Position numbers and translations under genes: made by a program
The notes under the pieces: generated by a model
The model's input: the letters and a program-made list of their open reading frames with translations, nothing else
What the model was told of the DNA's origin: nothing
The model's database searches: none
In this document: one piece after another, positions 16,791-25,065 of the stretch
How positions within the stretch are numbered: the first letter of the stretch is position 1
Layout: each line of letters begins with the position of its first letter
NCBI GenBank assembly: GCA_963715675.1
Contig: OY970265.1
Location: 4,898,001 to 4,962,000, forward strand
Direction: 5' to 3'
Source of the DNA: DASVWZ01 sp963715675
GTDB lineage: Bacteria; Acidobacteriota; Terriglobia; Terriglobales; Acidobacteriaceae
Length of the DNA: 64,000 bases

Positions 16791-18314
16791 TCACTTCTGA
16801 CGCGTGATTCTTTTCTTCGGGATCTCGCGGGTACCTTCGTCGTCGAAGTAGAACTTCATCTCGTGGTCCGACTTCGCGCCGGCCACCGGCTTCTCGTCGG
16901 CGGAACTGAGTCGGGGCGCTCCGGCGGCAGCGAGCAGTGGTTCCTTGGTCGTATACATGGCTTCATTCAGCTTGGAACCGTTCGGCGCTTTGGCTACTGC
17001 AAAAATGCCAAACGGGTTGCCGTTGCTGTAGGTAACGCCGATGTAGTCGGCAACCATGTACCCCTGGTCAGACACAGGCAGCCAGGTCAGTTGCATGGGT
17101 CCGGCGAGTTGCACGCCCGCCGTCCAGGTCTTTCCGCCGTCCTCTGAGGTTGTGAAACCCACATCAAGTTGGCAGGAACTGCCGCAATTCGAAACCGGAT
17201 AGTAGTAGTAGACCACCGTCAGATGGGCGGAACTGCCGGAGGTAGCAGGGTCTGCACCGATGCCGGCAAGGAAGTGATCAACCGTGCTCTTCACCGGATC
17301 GATGGGAATCCGCGCCGGAGAGCTCCAGGTTTTCCCGTCGGTCGAGGTGCTCACAACGATGTCATTGGAAGAGCAACCGCTGCGAAAACGGCAGTCCGAC
17401 CACACCACATAGACCGTTCCGCCGCCGTCAATTGTGGCCCCGGGCAGATCAAACCCGGTGCGGATGCCGCCAGCGTCCTGGTGATTCGTGATGCTCGCGA
17501 CGGTCACCGTCGAACCCCAAGTCTTGCCTCCATCGGTTGAGCGAAAGGCATCAACTCCGCCGCCCTGGAACGGCACGATAACCGTGCCATTGGGCTGAAC
17601 CAGTGGCTCACCACCCAGTCCGCCGGCATGATCTGCCGACGGTTTGCCCGCGCTCCAGGTCTTCCCGCCGTTCTTGGAGACGCTCATCAGTACATCGCCG
17701 GATCCATAAGCCTGGTCCCATTCCGTATAGCAATGACCGTAGTAGGGACTGGTCGAGGTGTTATCGCAGGTGGTCCAATTCTTGTCATCCAGGTGAGTCT
17801 TGTCGATTTTGATCGGTTTCCCCCAGTGGAGGCCGTCGGTGGAACGGCTCACGGCCACGTCTCCGATCACGCCGGAGTTTTCCTGCCCGGCGAGCGGAAG
17901 AGTGGAGATCAACCATTGGCCGTGCTTGGCGTCATAGGCAACCGTGGGGTCCGCCGCCCACCCGTAGGGTCCATTCTTGTAGTTCTTGGTCAAGGCGGGG
18001 AGAACTCCATACGTCCAGGTCTTGCCGCCATCGGTCGAGGTAGACCAGCCTACGTCCCCGCTGCCCCATCCGTTGGATCCGGGCACGCGAGCCACATGAA
18101 AAGTTCCTACGATGGTGTTGCCCCAGGCGAAGAAATCGGGCTCGACTTCCGTCCGGTGCACGCTGTCAGAGTTGGTGAGTTTGTCGACACTGATTTTCTC
18201 CAGGGTGTACTGCGCGGCAGCCGGCTTGGCCAATGCCACGCCGAGGGCCAAGCAGAGAGCGATGGTGTGCCAAACGTCCTTCTGGCGGGAAAGAGTACAG
18301 AACATTCGATTCAT
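16791..18314 (-). CDS. Secreted BNR/Asp-box repeat protein (sialidase-like propeller)
   Basis: A 507-residue exported protein; the ATG at 18314 is chosen because it begins just before a clear signal peptide (TIALCLALGVALAKPAAA-Q). At least five Asp-box motifs of the S-x-D-G-G-K-T-W type are visible (STSTDGGKTWTYG, SKNGGKTWSAG, STDGGKTWGST, STSTDGKTWSSP, SEDGGKTWTAG), indicating a six-bladed sialidase-type propeller. The catalytic arginine triad and nucleophilic tyrosine of true sialidases cannot be recognised with confidence, so enzymatic activity is uncertain; many such proteins are glycan-binding. It converges on the TonB-dependent receptor gene, which may or may not be a functional link. 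Confidence 0.87.
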   Translation of the reverse strand: MNRMFCTLSRQKDVWHTIALCLALGVALAKPAAAQYTLEKISVDKLTNSDSVHRTEVEPDFFAWGNTIVGTFHVARVPGSNGWGSGDVGWSTSTDGGKTWTYGVLPALTKNYKNGPYGWAADPTVAYDAKHGQWLISTLPLAGQENSGVIGDVAVSRSTDGLHWGKPIKIDKTHLDDKNWTTCDNTSTSPYYGHCYTEWDQAYGSGDVLMSVSKNGGKTWSAGKPSADHAGGLGGEPLVQPNGTVIVPFQGGGVDAFRSTDGGKTWGSTVTVASITNHQDAGGIRTGFDLPGATIDGGGTVYVVWSDCRFRSGCSSNDIVVSTSTDGKTWSSPARIPIDPVKSTVDHFLAGIGADPATSGSSAHLTVVYYYYPVSNCGSSCQLDVGFTTSEDGGKTWTAGVQLAGPMQLTWLPVSDQGYMVADYIGVTYSNGNPFGIFAVAKAPNGSKLNEAMYTTKEPLLAAAGAPRLSSADEKPVAGAKSDHEMKFYFDDEGTREIPKKRITRQK

Positions 18315-18882
18315 TACCTTTATCCTCAATGCAAGAGATTCAAGTGCCCGCAAACGCGTTGGGAAGCGGACGGAGAGCACATCGGGCTGCCAGCGCCTAC
18401 TACCAGCGGTAGAAGGAACTATACGCCGCCAGCAAGGGTTCGTCCACATGCAGAACTTTTCACATGCCGAGACAGGAACCTGTGGACATTCGAGAGGACA
18501 CGGCACGCCAGTGTCCATTCCCCCAGGATGCCGACGACACCGGGCCAAGTTGCGGGGCAGGAACAGCTAATTTGAATCAATCTCGGCCAAAATTGCAGCC
18601 ACGCCACGACTCAACCGTCGGATTGGCGGAGGCGGACGGGCTTGGCCGGGTTCCCATTGCTGTGTCCCCACGCGCGTTGAGCAGGAGGCACGATTGGAAT
18701 CTCGACCGGCCGGACCCGCCTGCCTTCACACAACATAGATTCAATGAGGCCGAGTTTTCGTTGTATCGTGAAACGACATAAAAACGGAGGTTCGATCCAA
18801 ACCAACCTCTGGACCGCCTGGTTCATCCAATTGCCTTAGGGTCTCAGGGCCTGGCATCTCTAATGTGGGGGCAGCTAGTCGG
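18315..18882. other. Non-coding stretch upstream of the BNR gene
   Basis: About 570 bases in which no gene is supported on either strand. It must contain the BNR-gene promoter, but no clear -35/-10 pair was found. Open frames here are extensions of neighbours. Confidence 0.4.
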
Positions 18883-19173
18883 ATGTTTCCCCGGAACCTG
18901 GGGTACGAATTCGCCGCGCTGGCGGTAATTTGCACCCTCGCCATATTTTTGTTCCCGGCTGCGCGTGGCCCGTATTCCGTTGTCAACGGGCCGGCAAGCG
19001 CCTTGCTCAGCTTCCGCGTGAGGCTCAAGTTCTGGCTGGGGATGGCCCTGGCCGCATTGTATTTACTGGCGCGTGTGCGGCCACACAGCCAGCCGGATTT
19101 GCGCGGCGCCTGGGAAAGAATCCTGCCGCGGTTGTCAGTTCCCCTCGATCCGATCTTTGTCCTTCGCTGTTAA
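18883..19173 (+). CDS. Small putative membrane protein
   Basis: A 96-residue reading from MFPRNLGYEFAALAVICTLA with one clear hydrophobic helix (AALAVICTLAIFLF) and a second (WLGMALAALYLLA). The section ARGPYSVVNGPASALLSFRV recalls a small conserved acidobacterial membrane protein with PYSVVHGP-type wording, but this is from memory and the gene could be spurious. The C-terminal third is less protein-like. An ATG 18 bases earlier is also in frame; no strong ribosome site is seen. Confidence 0.5.
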   Translation: MFPRNLGYEFAALAVICTLAIFLFPAARGPYSVVNGPASALLSFRVRLKFWLGMALAALYLLARVRPHSQPDLRGAWERILPRLSVPLDPIFVLRC

Positions 19174-19320
19174 CGCCAGCCCCCACCCCGGCATAGGTGT
19201 CAGACCGACTTCCTGACATCAGGTTCTTCTTTGCTGCTGCCGGTACTGAGCAGCAACGACGATTTCTCTTGGTTCACCGGGCCTAGCCCGGTCAGCGATA
19301 GCTCATCCATGGAGGACGAT

Positions 19321-20058
19321 ATGATACGCGGAAAGCTTAAGATGTTTCCCCTGATGGCAGCGCTGTTCAGCATGTTCGTGCTGGCTGCCTGCAGCAAGAA
19401 AGCGGCAAAGGTAACTCCACCCGCGCCACCACCAGCCCCCGCCGCTCCGACTGCAACCCTGGCGGCGAATCCAGCCGTAGTTCAGCAGGGGCAGTCGACC
19501 ACCTTAACCTGGCAAACCACCAACGCCGATGACATCACTATGCAAGGGCTGGGCATGCTGCCGGCGTCAGGCTCGCGCACCGTGATGCCCGGCACATCCA
19601 CCATCTACACGCTGGTGGCCAAGGGGCCAGGCGGAACGCATGATGCCAGCGCGCAAGTGACGGTGAATCCGCTTCCTGTAGCCAAGGTCGCAACACCCCA
19701 GCCCAGCGAAGCGGACTTATTTGCCAAGAACGTCAAGGACCTGTTTTTCGACTTCAACAAGGCCACAATCCGCACGGACGAAGAGCCGGTAACCGGTCAA
19801 GATGCCAGGTTCCTCGAGCAGCATCCCGATATCAAGATCATGGTCGAGGGACATTGTGACGACCGGGGTTCGGAGGAGTACAACCTGGCGCTCGGTGACA
19901 GCCGCGCCAATTCCTTCAAGGAGTCGCTGGAGCGCCAGGGAGTAAGTGCCGACCGGATCCAAACCATCAGCTACGGCAAAGAGAAGCCGTTTTGTACGGC
20001 CGACGATGAGCCGTGTTGGCAGCAGAACCGGCGCGATCACCTCGCGTTTGAACGCTGA
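19321..20058 (+). CDS. pal: Peptidoglycan-associated (Pal/OmpA-type) lipoprotein
   Basis: A 245-residue lipoprotein anchored to the outer membrane and binding peptidoglycan through its OmpA domain. The ATG at 19321 follows GGAGG closely. The signal ends in the lipobox LAAC. A proline/alanine-rich linker is followed by an Ig-like segment (LAANPAVVQQGQSTTLTW...GTSTIYTLVAKGPGG). The OmpA-like domain has DLFFDFNKATIRTDEEPV, VEGHCDDRGSEEYNLALGDS and RIQTISYGKEKPFC, the standard Pal signatures. The Ig-like insert between lipobox and OmpA domain is unusual for classical Pal but common in Acidobacteria. No tol genes are adjacent. Confidence 0.9.
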   Translation: MIRGKLKMFPLMAALFSMFVLAACSKKAAKVTPPAPPPAPAAPTATLAANPAVVQQGQSTTLTWQTTNADDITMQGLGMLPASGSRTVMPGTSTIYTLVAKGPGGTHDASAQVTVNPLPVAKVATPQPSEADLFAKNVKDLFFDFNKATIRTDEEPVTGQDARFLEQHPDIKIMVEGHCDDRGSEEYNLALGDSRANSFKESLERQGVSADRIQTISYGKEKPFCTADDEPCWQQNRRDHLAFER

Positions 20059-20071
20059 GGACCCAACTTGC

Positions 20072-20103
20072 CCTGGGCGGCCAAGTCGCGGCGGCCGCCC
20101 GGG
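20072..20103 (+). terminator. GC-rich hairpin after pal, possible terminator
   Basis: GGGCGGCC (20075-20082) and GGCCGCCC (20093-20100) pair perfectly with a 10-base loop, shortly after the pal stop. The sequence after it (GGGTATCTTCC) has only a weak T-run. Confidence 0.4.
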
Positions 20104-20315
20104 TATCTTCCGAACGTCCCCTTCGCCTTCCGCTGGTCTCATTTTTGCTTTGGCGCGGTTCGTGAACGTTCTGCGACTCGAGACATTGGCGATTGAAGCC
20201 TCACAGAACCTAAGCCGTCAACGCTACATCTAGCGGGCACCTAATCGGTTATCCACAAGATGTTGTGTTTTGCCGATCGACCCTCGGTGGGTCACCCCAA
20301 CCTATAACTTTGTTG

Positions 20316-20343
20316 TTGACAATAAACGGTTTAGGTGTAGGAT
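20316..20343 (+). promoter_or_regulatory. Promoter of the mraZ-mur cluster
   Basis: TTGACA (20316-20321) and TAGGAT (20338-20343) are separated by 16 bases and lie about 210 bases upstream of mraZ, just before the GTGG boxes. Confidence 0.6.
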
Positions 20344-20373
20344 GTGGATGAAAGTGGTAGAAAGTGGTTCAAT
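20344..20373 (+). promoter_or_regulatory. MraZ-box-like direct repeats
   Basis: GTGG occurs at 20344, 20354 and 20364 with an exact 10-base period, in units GTGGATGAAA, GTGGTAGAAA and GTGGTTCAAT. MraZ of other bacteria binds TGGG/GTGG-type direct repeats with 10-base phasing upstream of its own operon, so this is the expected autoregulatory site. Its place immediately after the -10 element fits repression. Confidence 0.7.
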
Positions 20374-20551
20374 CGGCAGATGTCGTGGGCAAAGCTGAAC
20401 CAATGAGAGGCGCCAGTGGAGTTTGTAGCTGACACCCCCAAAAACAGCCCGAACGAACCTGACGGGACCAGTTTTTCGACTGCTTTCGCCTCCCTCGTTC
20501 TGGCAGTGGTAGCTGCCAGAAGGTTTTCTGGCCCGGTAAAGGGCAAAACAC

Positions 20552-20992
20552 ATGTTTCGCGGCAATCACCCAACTCGCGTCGACGAAAAAGGACGGCTAA
20601 AGGTCCCGGCGGAGTTCAAGCGCGTCATCGACGAGAAGTACGGCTCACAATTTTACATCACCAGCCTGGATGGGAAGGTTGCACAAGTGTATCCCTTCGA
20701 GGAATGGGAGCGGATCGAGCAGAGACTGGCCGGGCTGTCCACCTTCAATCCTACAAAGAAGAAGTTTCTGGACCGCGTGAACTACTGGGGGCAGATGGTG
20801 GAGATGGACGGGCAGGGCAGGCTGCTGCTGCCGCAACTTCTGCGAGACTCCGCGCAGACCAAGGGCGAAGTGGCCGTGACCGGCAACCTGACCCACCTGC
20901 TGGTTCGCAATCTGGAAGCGTATCGCAAGGAGATCGAGGAGCAGCCGTTCACGAGTGAGGATGAGAAGACGCTCGACGAATTGGGCATCTAG
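20552..20992 (+). CDS. mraZ: Transcriptional regulator MraZ
   Basis: A 146-residue protein with two AbrB-like halves: MFRGNHPTRVDEKGRLKVPA at the N-terminus and VEMDGQGRLLLPQLLRD in the second half, both with the D-x-(K/Q)-G-R-(L)-x-(L/V)-P signature. MraZ is a DNA-binding ring-forming regulator that controls the division and cell-wall cluster it heads. The ATG at 20552 fits the family start (MFRG). It is followed directly by rsmH, whose GTG overlaps the mraZ stop. Three GTGG boxes upstream are its probable operator. Confidence 0.95.
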   Translation: MFRGNHPTRVDEKGRLKVPAEFKRVIDEKYGSQFYITSLDGKVAQVYPFEEWERIEQRLAGLSTFNPTKKKFLDRVNYWGQMVEMDGQGRLLLPQLLRDSAQTKGEVAVTGNLTHLLVRNLEAYRKEIEEQPFTSEDEKTLDELGI

Positions 20993-21915
20993 TGGACGAG
21001 GGTTTCACACATACCCCTCAGGGGGTTGGACGTGGTGGCAGTCACGTTCCGGTTCTTTTAAAAGAAGCGATCGACTTTTTAGCCATCCGGCGGGGTGGGA
21101 GATATATCGACGCCACGGTGGGCTTGGGCGGGCACAGCTACGAAATCGCAAAACGCCTCGGCGCACCGGGACATTTGATTGGCTTCGATAAAGATCCTGC
21201 GGCGCTGGAAATCGCGCGCGAGAAGTTAGCGGGGCAGTCAGACGACTGGCCGAAGGTGGAGTTGTTGCATGGGTCGTTTGGGGACCTGGCGAACGAGCAA
21301 CGACCAGCGACCATCGACGGGTTGCTTGCGGACCTGGGGGTGAGCAGCCTGCAGTTCGACACACCGGCGCGGGGCTTTAGTTTTCAGGCGGAAGGATTGC
21401 TTGACATGCGGATGAACCCGCATGCCGAGCGGACCGCCGAACAAGTGGTAAACCACATCGACGAGCGTGAGCTGGCCGATGTGATTTACGAATTCGGTGA
21501 GGAAAGGAGGTCGCGGAGAATCGCCAGAGCCATTGTCCGGTCGCGGCCGATACAAACCACGAGGCAACTCGCGGATGTGATATCAGCCGCGGCCCGGCCA
21601 ATGAATCGAGCGGAAAGGCGAATTCATCCAGCGACGCGTACTTTTCAAGCTCTCCGAATCTTCGTAAACCGCGAACTGGAGGACTTGCAGGCTCTGCTTC
21701 AGGCGGCGCCGCGGGTGCTCAAGCCGGGCGGAAGGCTGGTGATCATCAGCTTCCACTCTCTGGAGGACCGCATCGTGAAGGATGCGATGCGGGAAGGGGC
21801 AAAACAAGGCCTCTACAGGCTGCTGGTGAAAAAGCCAGTAACGCCCGGACAGGAAGAGACGGATCGCAATCCGCGGTCGCGCAGCGCAAAGATGCGGGCG
21901 GCCGAAAGAATTTAG
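20992..21915 (+). CDS. rsmH: 16S rRNA (cytosine-N4)-methyltransferase RsmH (MraW)
   Basis: Methylates N4 of C1402 in 16S rRNA with S-adenosylmethionine. The 307-residue length is typical. Motifs: HVPVLLKEAIDFL, YIDATVGLGGHSYEIAKRLG (SAM-binding), LIGFDKDPAAL, GLLADLGVSSLQFDTPARGF and RLVIISFHSLEDRIVKD, ending with NPRSRSAKMRAAERI. The GTG at 20992 overlaps the mraZ stop codon (TAGTG), implying translational coupling; a slightly later start before GSHVPVLL is also possible. Confidence 0.95.
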   Translation: MDEGFTHTPQGVGRGGSHVPVLLKEAIDFLAIRRGGRYIDATVGLGGHSYEIAKRLGAPGHLIGFDKDPAALEIAREKLAGQSDDWPKVELLHGSFGDLANEQRPATIDGLLADLGVSSLQFDTPARGFSFQAEGLLDMRMNPHAERTAEQVVNHIDERELADVIYEFGEERRSRRIARAIVRSRPIQTTRQLADVISAAARPMNRAERRIHPATRTFQALRIFVNRELEDLQALLQAAPRVLKPGGRLVIISFHSLEDRIVKDAMREGAKQGLYRLLVKKPVTPGQEETDRNPRSRSAKMRAAERI

Positions 21916-21995
21916 GTTGGGCGGCGCCGAAGGCGAGCGAAAGACTCGCCGGTACAACAGCAGGTTCCCGGTGGCAGGTAGAAAACGAGGACAGG

Positions 21996-22157
21996 ATGTA
22001 CGCAGGCAATTTGATTGAAGACTTGATGGAAACAGTGGAGCGCGTCGAACAACGTGCCCAGAAGGCACGTTTGCAGGAAGAGGAACTCGCTGAGTTCTGC
22101 GCGGCTTCCCAGTTTGAGCTTGGACAGTTGGAATCCAGTCTTGCCGGAGTCGCTTAA
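21996..22157 (+). CDS. 53-residue ORF between rsmH and ftsL
   Basis: An ATG at 21996 preceded by GAGGACAGG opens a 53-residue frame that ends in TAA directly abutting the ftsL ATG (TAAATG). The protein reads MYAGNLIEDLMETVERVEQR and continues as an acidic, glutamine/glutamate-rich helix (ARLQEEELAEFCAASQFEL). It has no transmembrane segment or signal peptide and could form a coiled coil. The good ribosome site, the exact abutment with ftsL and the otherwise unexplained 240-base gap support a real gene. The function is unknown; the place in the cluster suggests a division-related role. Confidence 0.7.
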   Translation: MYAGNLIEDLMETVERVEQRAQKARLQEEELAEFCAASQFELGQLESSLAGVA

Positions 22158-22640
22158 ATGGCCGCAGCAATGACCGCAATGCACAGCGCAGGAATGCAGG
22201 GCAGCGTCCGGAGCAACCGCCGCAATCCGTGCTGGAATGGAACGCCGGAAATCTATTTTGCCAAGCCGATCGACAACTCGCGCCTGGTCAAAGTGGAAGA
22301 TCCCAAGCGCAGCCGTGAGATGAAGCAATTCGGCTTTGCCCTGAGCTGCCTGTTTCTGCTGGTGATGACGTACGCCTGGCAGCATTTCAAAGCGATCGAG
22401 TACGGGTACAAGATCGAGGCCATGAAGATTCAGCGGGACGGGTTGCTGGAGGTGAATCGGACGTACCGCCTGGAGGAAGCTTCGCTGCGCTCGCCGGACC
22501 GAATCGACCGTCTGGCGCGCGAATATGGGATGCAGCCACCTCAGGCTGGCCAGGTCATTCGGATGGATGCGGCTTCTCCGGATTCGGGCGTACCGGTGAT
22601 GGCCAGCGTGGCGGCGGTGTCGGTGGTTTCGGCGCCATAA
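22158..22640 (+). CDS. ftsL: FtsL-like cell division protein
   Basis: A 160-residue single-pass membrane protein. A basic cytoplasmic N-terminus (DPKRSREMKQFG) leads into one transmembrane helix (FALSCLFLLVMTYAWQHF) and then a periplasmic coiled-coil-like stretch (YGYKIEAMKIQRDGLLEVNR, YRLEEASLRSPDRIDRLARE). The ending YGMQPPQAGQVI is the typical FtsL/DivIC C-terminal motif. FtsL works with FtsB and FtsQ to activate septal synthesis. Position between rsmH and ftsI supports the call; the sequence family itself is poorly conserved. The ATG abuts the stop of the small upstream ORF. Confidence 0.85.
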   Translation: MAAAMTAMHSAGMQGSVRSNRRNPCWNGTPEIYFAKPIDNSRLVKVEDPKRSREMKQFGFALSCLFLLVMTYAWQHFKAIEYGYKIEAMKIQRDGLLEVNRTYRLEEASLRSPDRIDRLAREYGMQPPQAGQVIRMDAASPDSGVPVMASVAAVSVVSAP

Positions 22641-22766
22641 GCAGCGTTAGTGAGTGCAGATTCACGCAGATGTCGCAGGCTTGTTTCCGTCAATCTGGGT
22701 GGATTCGTGCAAACATGGAGCAGTATCTCGGGCGGCTTTTGTCCCTAAGCGGGAGGGCCGCCATGT

Positions 22767-24971
22767 TTGTCTGAGGGATGGCAATCCGTGGCGGGCACTG
22801 CAACACGCAACACCAATAATCTCCGGCTCTACCTTTTGTGCGGCGTTCTGGCCTTATGGTGCTGCGGGATATGTGTGCGTCTTGTCGATCTCCAAATATT
22901 CCGCTACGGCAGCTTCGAACAACGCGCGGTCCACCAGCAAAGCCGCACGGAGGAGGTATCTGCCCGGCGCGGCATCATCTACGACCGCGCGGGCCGCGAA
23001 CTGGCGATGTCGATCGCGGTCGACTCGGTGTTTGCCGTACCCTCGGACGTCCCAGACTTGGCGGGTACGATCTCGCTAATATCCCGGATCACCAAGTCCG
23101 ATCCGCACGAAATCCTGGCCAAATGCAAAGCTTCGCGGACCTTCTGCTGGGTTGCGCGCAAGGCGGATGCCGAAACCGCCGATCGCATTCGCGCGCTGAA
23201 CCTCCGCGGCATTTATTTCCAAAAAGAGTCCAAGCGTTTCTATCCCAAGCGGGACTTGGCGGCGCAAGTGATTGGCTACGTCGGCACCGATGACGAGGGG
23301 CTGAGCGGAATCGAGCGCGAATTCGACGAGAAGCTGCGGGGCAAGCCAGGACAGATGCTGATTTCCGTGGATGCCCGCAAGCGGTGGTTTGGCAGCGTCG
23401 AGAAGCAGCCGGAACCCGGCGAGAATGTGGTTCTAACCATCGACGAGGAAATTCAGTACATCGCGGAACGCGAACTGGACGCGGCGATGGAGCGCACCCA
23501 TGCCGAAACCGGCGCCGTCGTGGTGGAGAACCCTCGCACTGGAGAAATACTGGCGCTGGCGAACCGTCCCACCTTCAATCCAAATCTGGCGCGCGAAATC
23601 ACGCCCGAAAGGCTGAAGGATCACGCGGTCAGCGATGTCTACGAGCCTGGTTCAACCTTCAAGCTGGTGACGATTTCCGGGGCGCTTGAGGAGAAGCTCA
23701 CTCGTCCCGACGAAGTCGTGGACTGCCAGATGGGTTCCATCGTCTACAACGGCATGCGCATCCGCGACAGCAAGCCGCATGGGCTTCTCTCCGTAGCCGA
23801 TGTCTTGGCCGAGTCGAGCGATGTGGGGTCCATCAAAATCGGCCTGCGCCTGGGCGATGACCGCTTCTACAAGTACATCCGAGGCTATGGGTTCGGCCAA
23901 CCGACCGGCATCGAACTGCCCGGGGAAACTCGAGGATTGACCAAGCCTCCCAACCGCTGGTCGAAAGTTTCCATCGCGGCCATTTCAATGGGACAGGAAA
24001 TCGGGATTACCCCGCTTCAGCTGGTTGGCCTAGTCTCGACGATGGCGAATGATGGGGTCTATGTTGCGCCGCGGGTTGTAGCCGGCACCACGGCCCCGCA
24101 GAGCACGCCGCGAACCATTGCCTTTCAGGCGGCCGGACAACACCGAGTAATCTCCTCGCTCACCGCTGCGGAGATGAGGCAGATGATGCAGCGGGTGGTA
24201 CTGTTTGGTACCGGGAAACGAGCCGTCCTGGAAGGCTACAGCTCCGCCGGAAAGACGGGAACGGCGCAAAAGGTCGATCCGCTCACTCACGCGTATTCTC
24301 ATACCAAGTACGTTGGATCGTTTGCCGGATTTGCGCCGGTCAACAATCCCGCGATCACGGTGGCGGTGATTCTTGATTCGGCAGTCGGTCTGCATCAGGG
24401 CGGGCAGGTTTCGGCGCCGGTTTTTCAGCGTGTGGCGCAGCAGGTGCTGGAGTATTTGCATACCCCGCACGATGTCGAGTTGCCGGCCAGCCGCCAGTTG
24501 ATCCTGGCTTCCAGGCGTGTGAAGGAAGATGATCTGGCGGAGGGATCTCCAGACCATCTCGGCGAGACGGTGGATTTGTCGGAAACAGCTGTCAATGCCA
24601 TTCCCCAGCCGCCGAACAATGCTGCTGAGGCTCCCCACGAAACGACGGGAGCAGCGGTGATCCAAGCCGGGCTGCGGCAGCGGGACAGCGGGCAGGTGGC
24701 GATGCCCGAGCCGGGCTTTGGGGCTGCGCCGGCGTCAGCGCGCGCTTCTGCATTACCGCCATCTCACGGCACGGTGATCCTGGAGGTCGAGCAAGGCGGG
24801 ATCGTGGTGCCTTCATTTGCTGGCAAGAGCGTGCGTGCCGCCATCGAACTGGCTGAGGACAGCGGACTGGATTTGGATGCGGTAGGCAGCGGTGTGGGAC
24901 GCGATCAGTCCCCAGCTCCGGGTACACGTGTACCCAGTGGAGCGAGAGTGACAGTAAGCTTTGGGCGGTGA
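22767..24971 (+). CDS. ftsI: Septal peptidoglycan transpeptidase FtsI/PBP3 with a PASTA domain
   Basis: A 734-residue class B penicillin-binding protein with one N-terminal membrane anchor (LYLLCGVLALWCCGICVRLV). A dimerisation domain follows (SARRGIIYDRAGRELAMSI), then the transpeptidase domain with catalytic EPGSTFKLV (S-x-x-K) and AGKTGTAQK (K-T-G). The second motif reads AESSDVGS, that is S-S-D instead of the usual S-x-N. The C-terminus carries one PASTA domain (VPSFAGKSVRAAIELAEDSG...SGARVTVSFGR), as in SpoVD and PBP2x. It cross-links septal wall at the periplasmic face. Start: TTG at 22767 has GGGAGGG nine bases upstream; a GTG at 22788 is a close alternative. Confidence 0.93.
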   Translation: MSEGWQSVAGTATRNTNNLRLYLLCGVLALWCCGICVRLVDLQIFRYGSFEQRAVHQQSRTEEVSARRGIIYDRAGRELAMSIAVDSVFAVPSDVPDLAGTISLISRITKSDPHEILAKCKASRTFCWVARKADAETADRIRALNLRGIYFQKESKRFYPKRDLAAQVIGYVGTDDEGLSGIEREFDEKLRGKPGQMLISVDARKRWFGSVEKQPEPGENVVLTIDEEIQYIAERELDAAMERTHAETGAVVVENPRTGEILALANRPTFNPNLAREITPERLKDHAVSDVYEPGSTFKLVTISGALEEKLTRPDEVVDCQMGSIVYNGMRIRDSKPHGLLSVADVLAESSDVGSIKIGLRLGDDRFYKYIRGYGFGQPTGIELPGETRGLTKPPNRWSKVSIAAISMGQEIGITPLQLVGLVSTMANDGVYVAPRVVAGTTAPQSTPRTIAFQAAGQHRVISSLTAAEMRQMMQRVVLFGTGKRAVLEGYSSAGKTGTAQKVDPLTHAYSHTKYVGSFAGFAPVNNPAITVAVILDSAVGLHQGGQVSAPVFQRVAQQVLEYLHTPHDVELPASRQLILASRRVKEDDLAEGSPDHLGETVDLSETAVNAIPQPPNNAAEAPHETTGAAVIQAGLRQRDSGQVAMPEPGFGAAPASARASALPPSHGTVILEVEQGGIVVPSFAGKSVRAAIELAEDSGLDLDAVGSGVGRDQSPAPGTRVPSGARVTVSFGR

Positions 24972-25051
24972 CACAACCGGTTCTCCACGGAGCCTCAGCG
25001 TCCGGATGGCCCAGAACGGCTGCCCCTACAAGACTAGCATCAGGTGCGGAC

Positions 25052-25057
25052 TATAAT
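25052..25057 (+). promoter_or_regulatory. TATAAT box just before murE
   Basis: A consensus TATAAT lies nine bases before the murE ATG, with only a weak -35 candidate. If used, the transcript would start at or next to the start codon (leaderless). It may equally be chance. Confidence 0.25.
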
Positions 25058-25065
25058 TCACTGCA

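Noticed and set aside
17628..18575. 315-codon plus-strand frame
   Set aside because: Antisense to the BNR-repeat gene and its upstream region.
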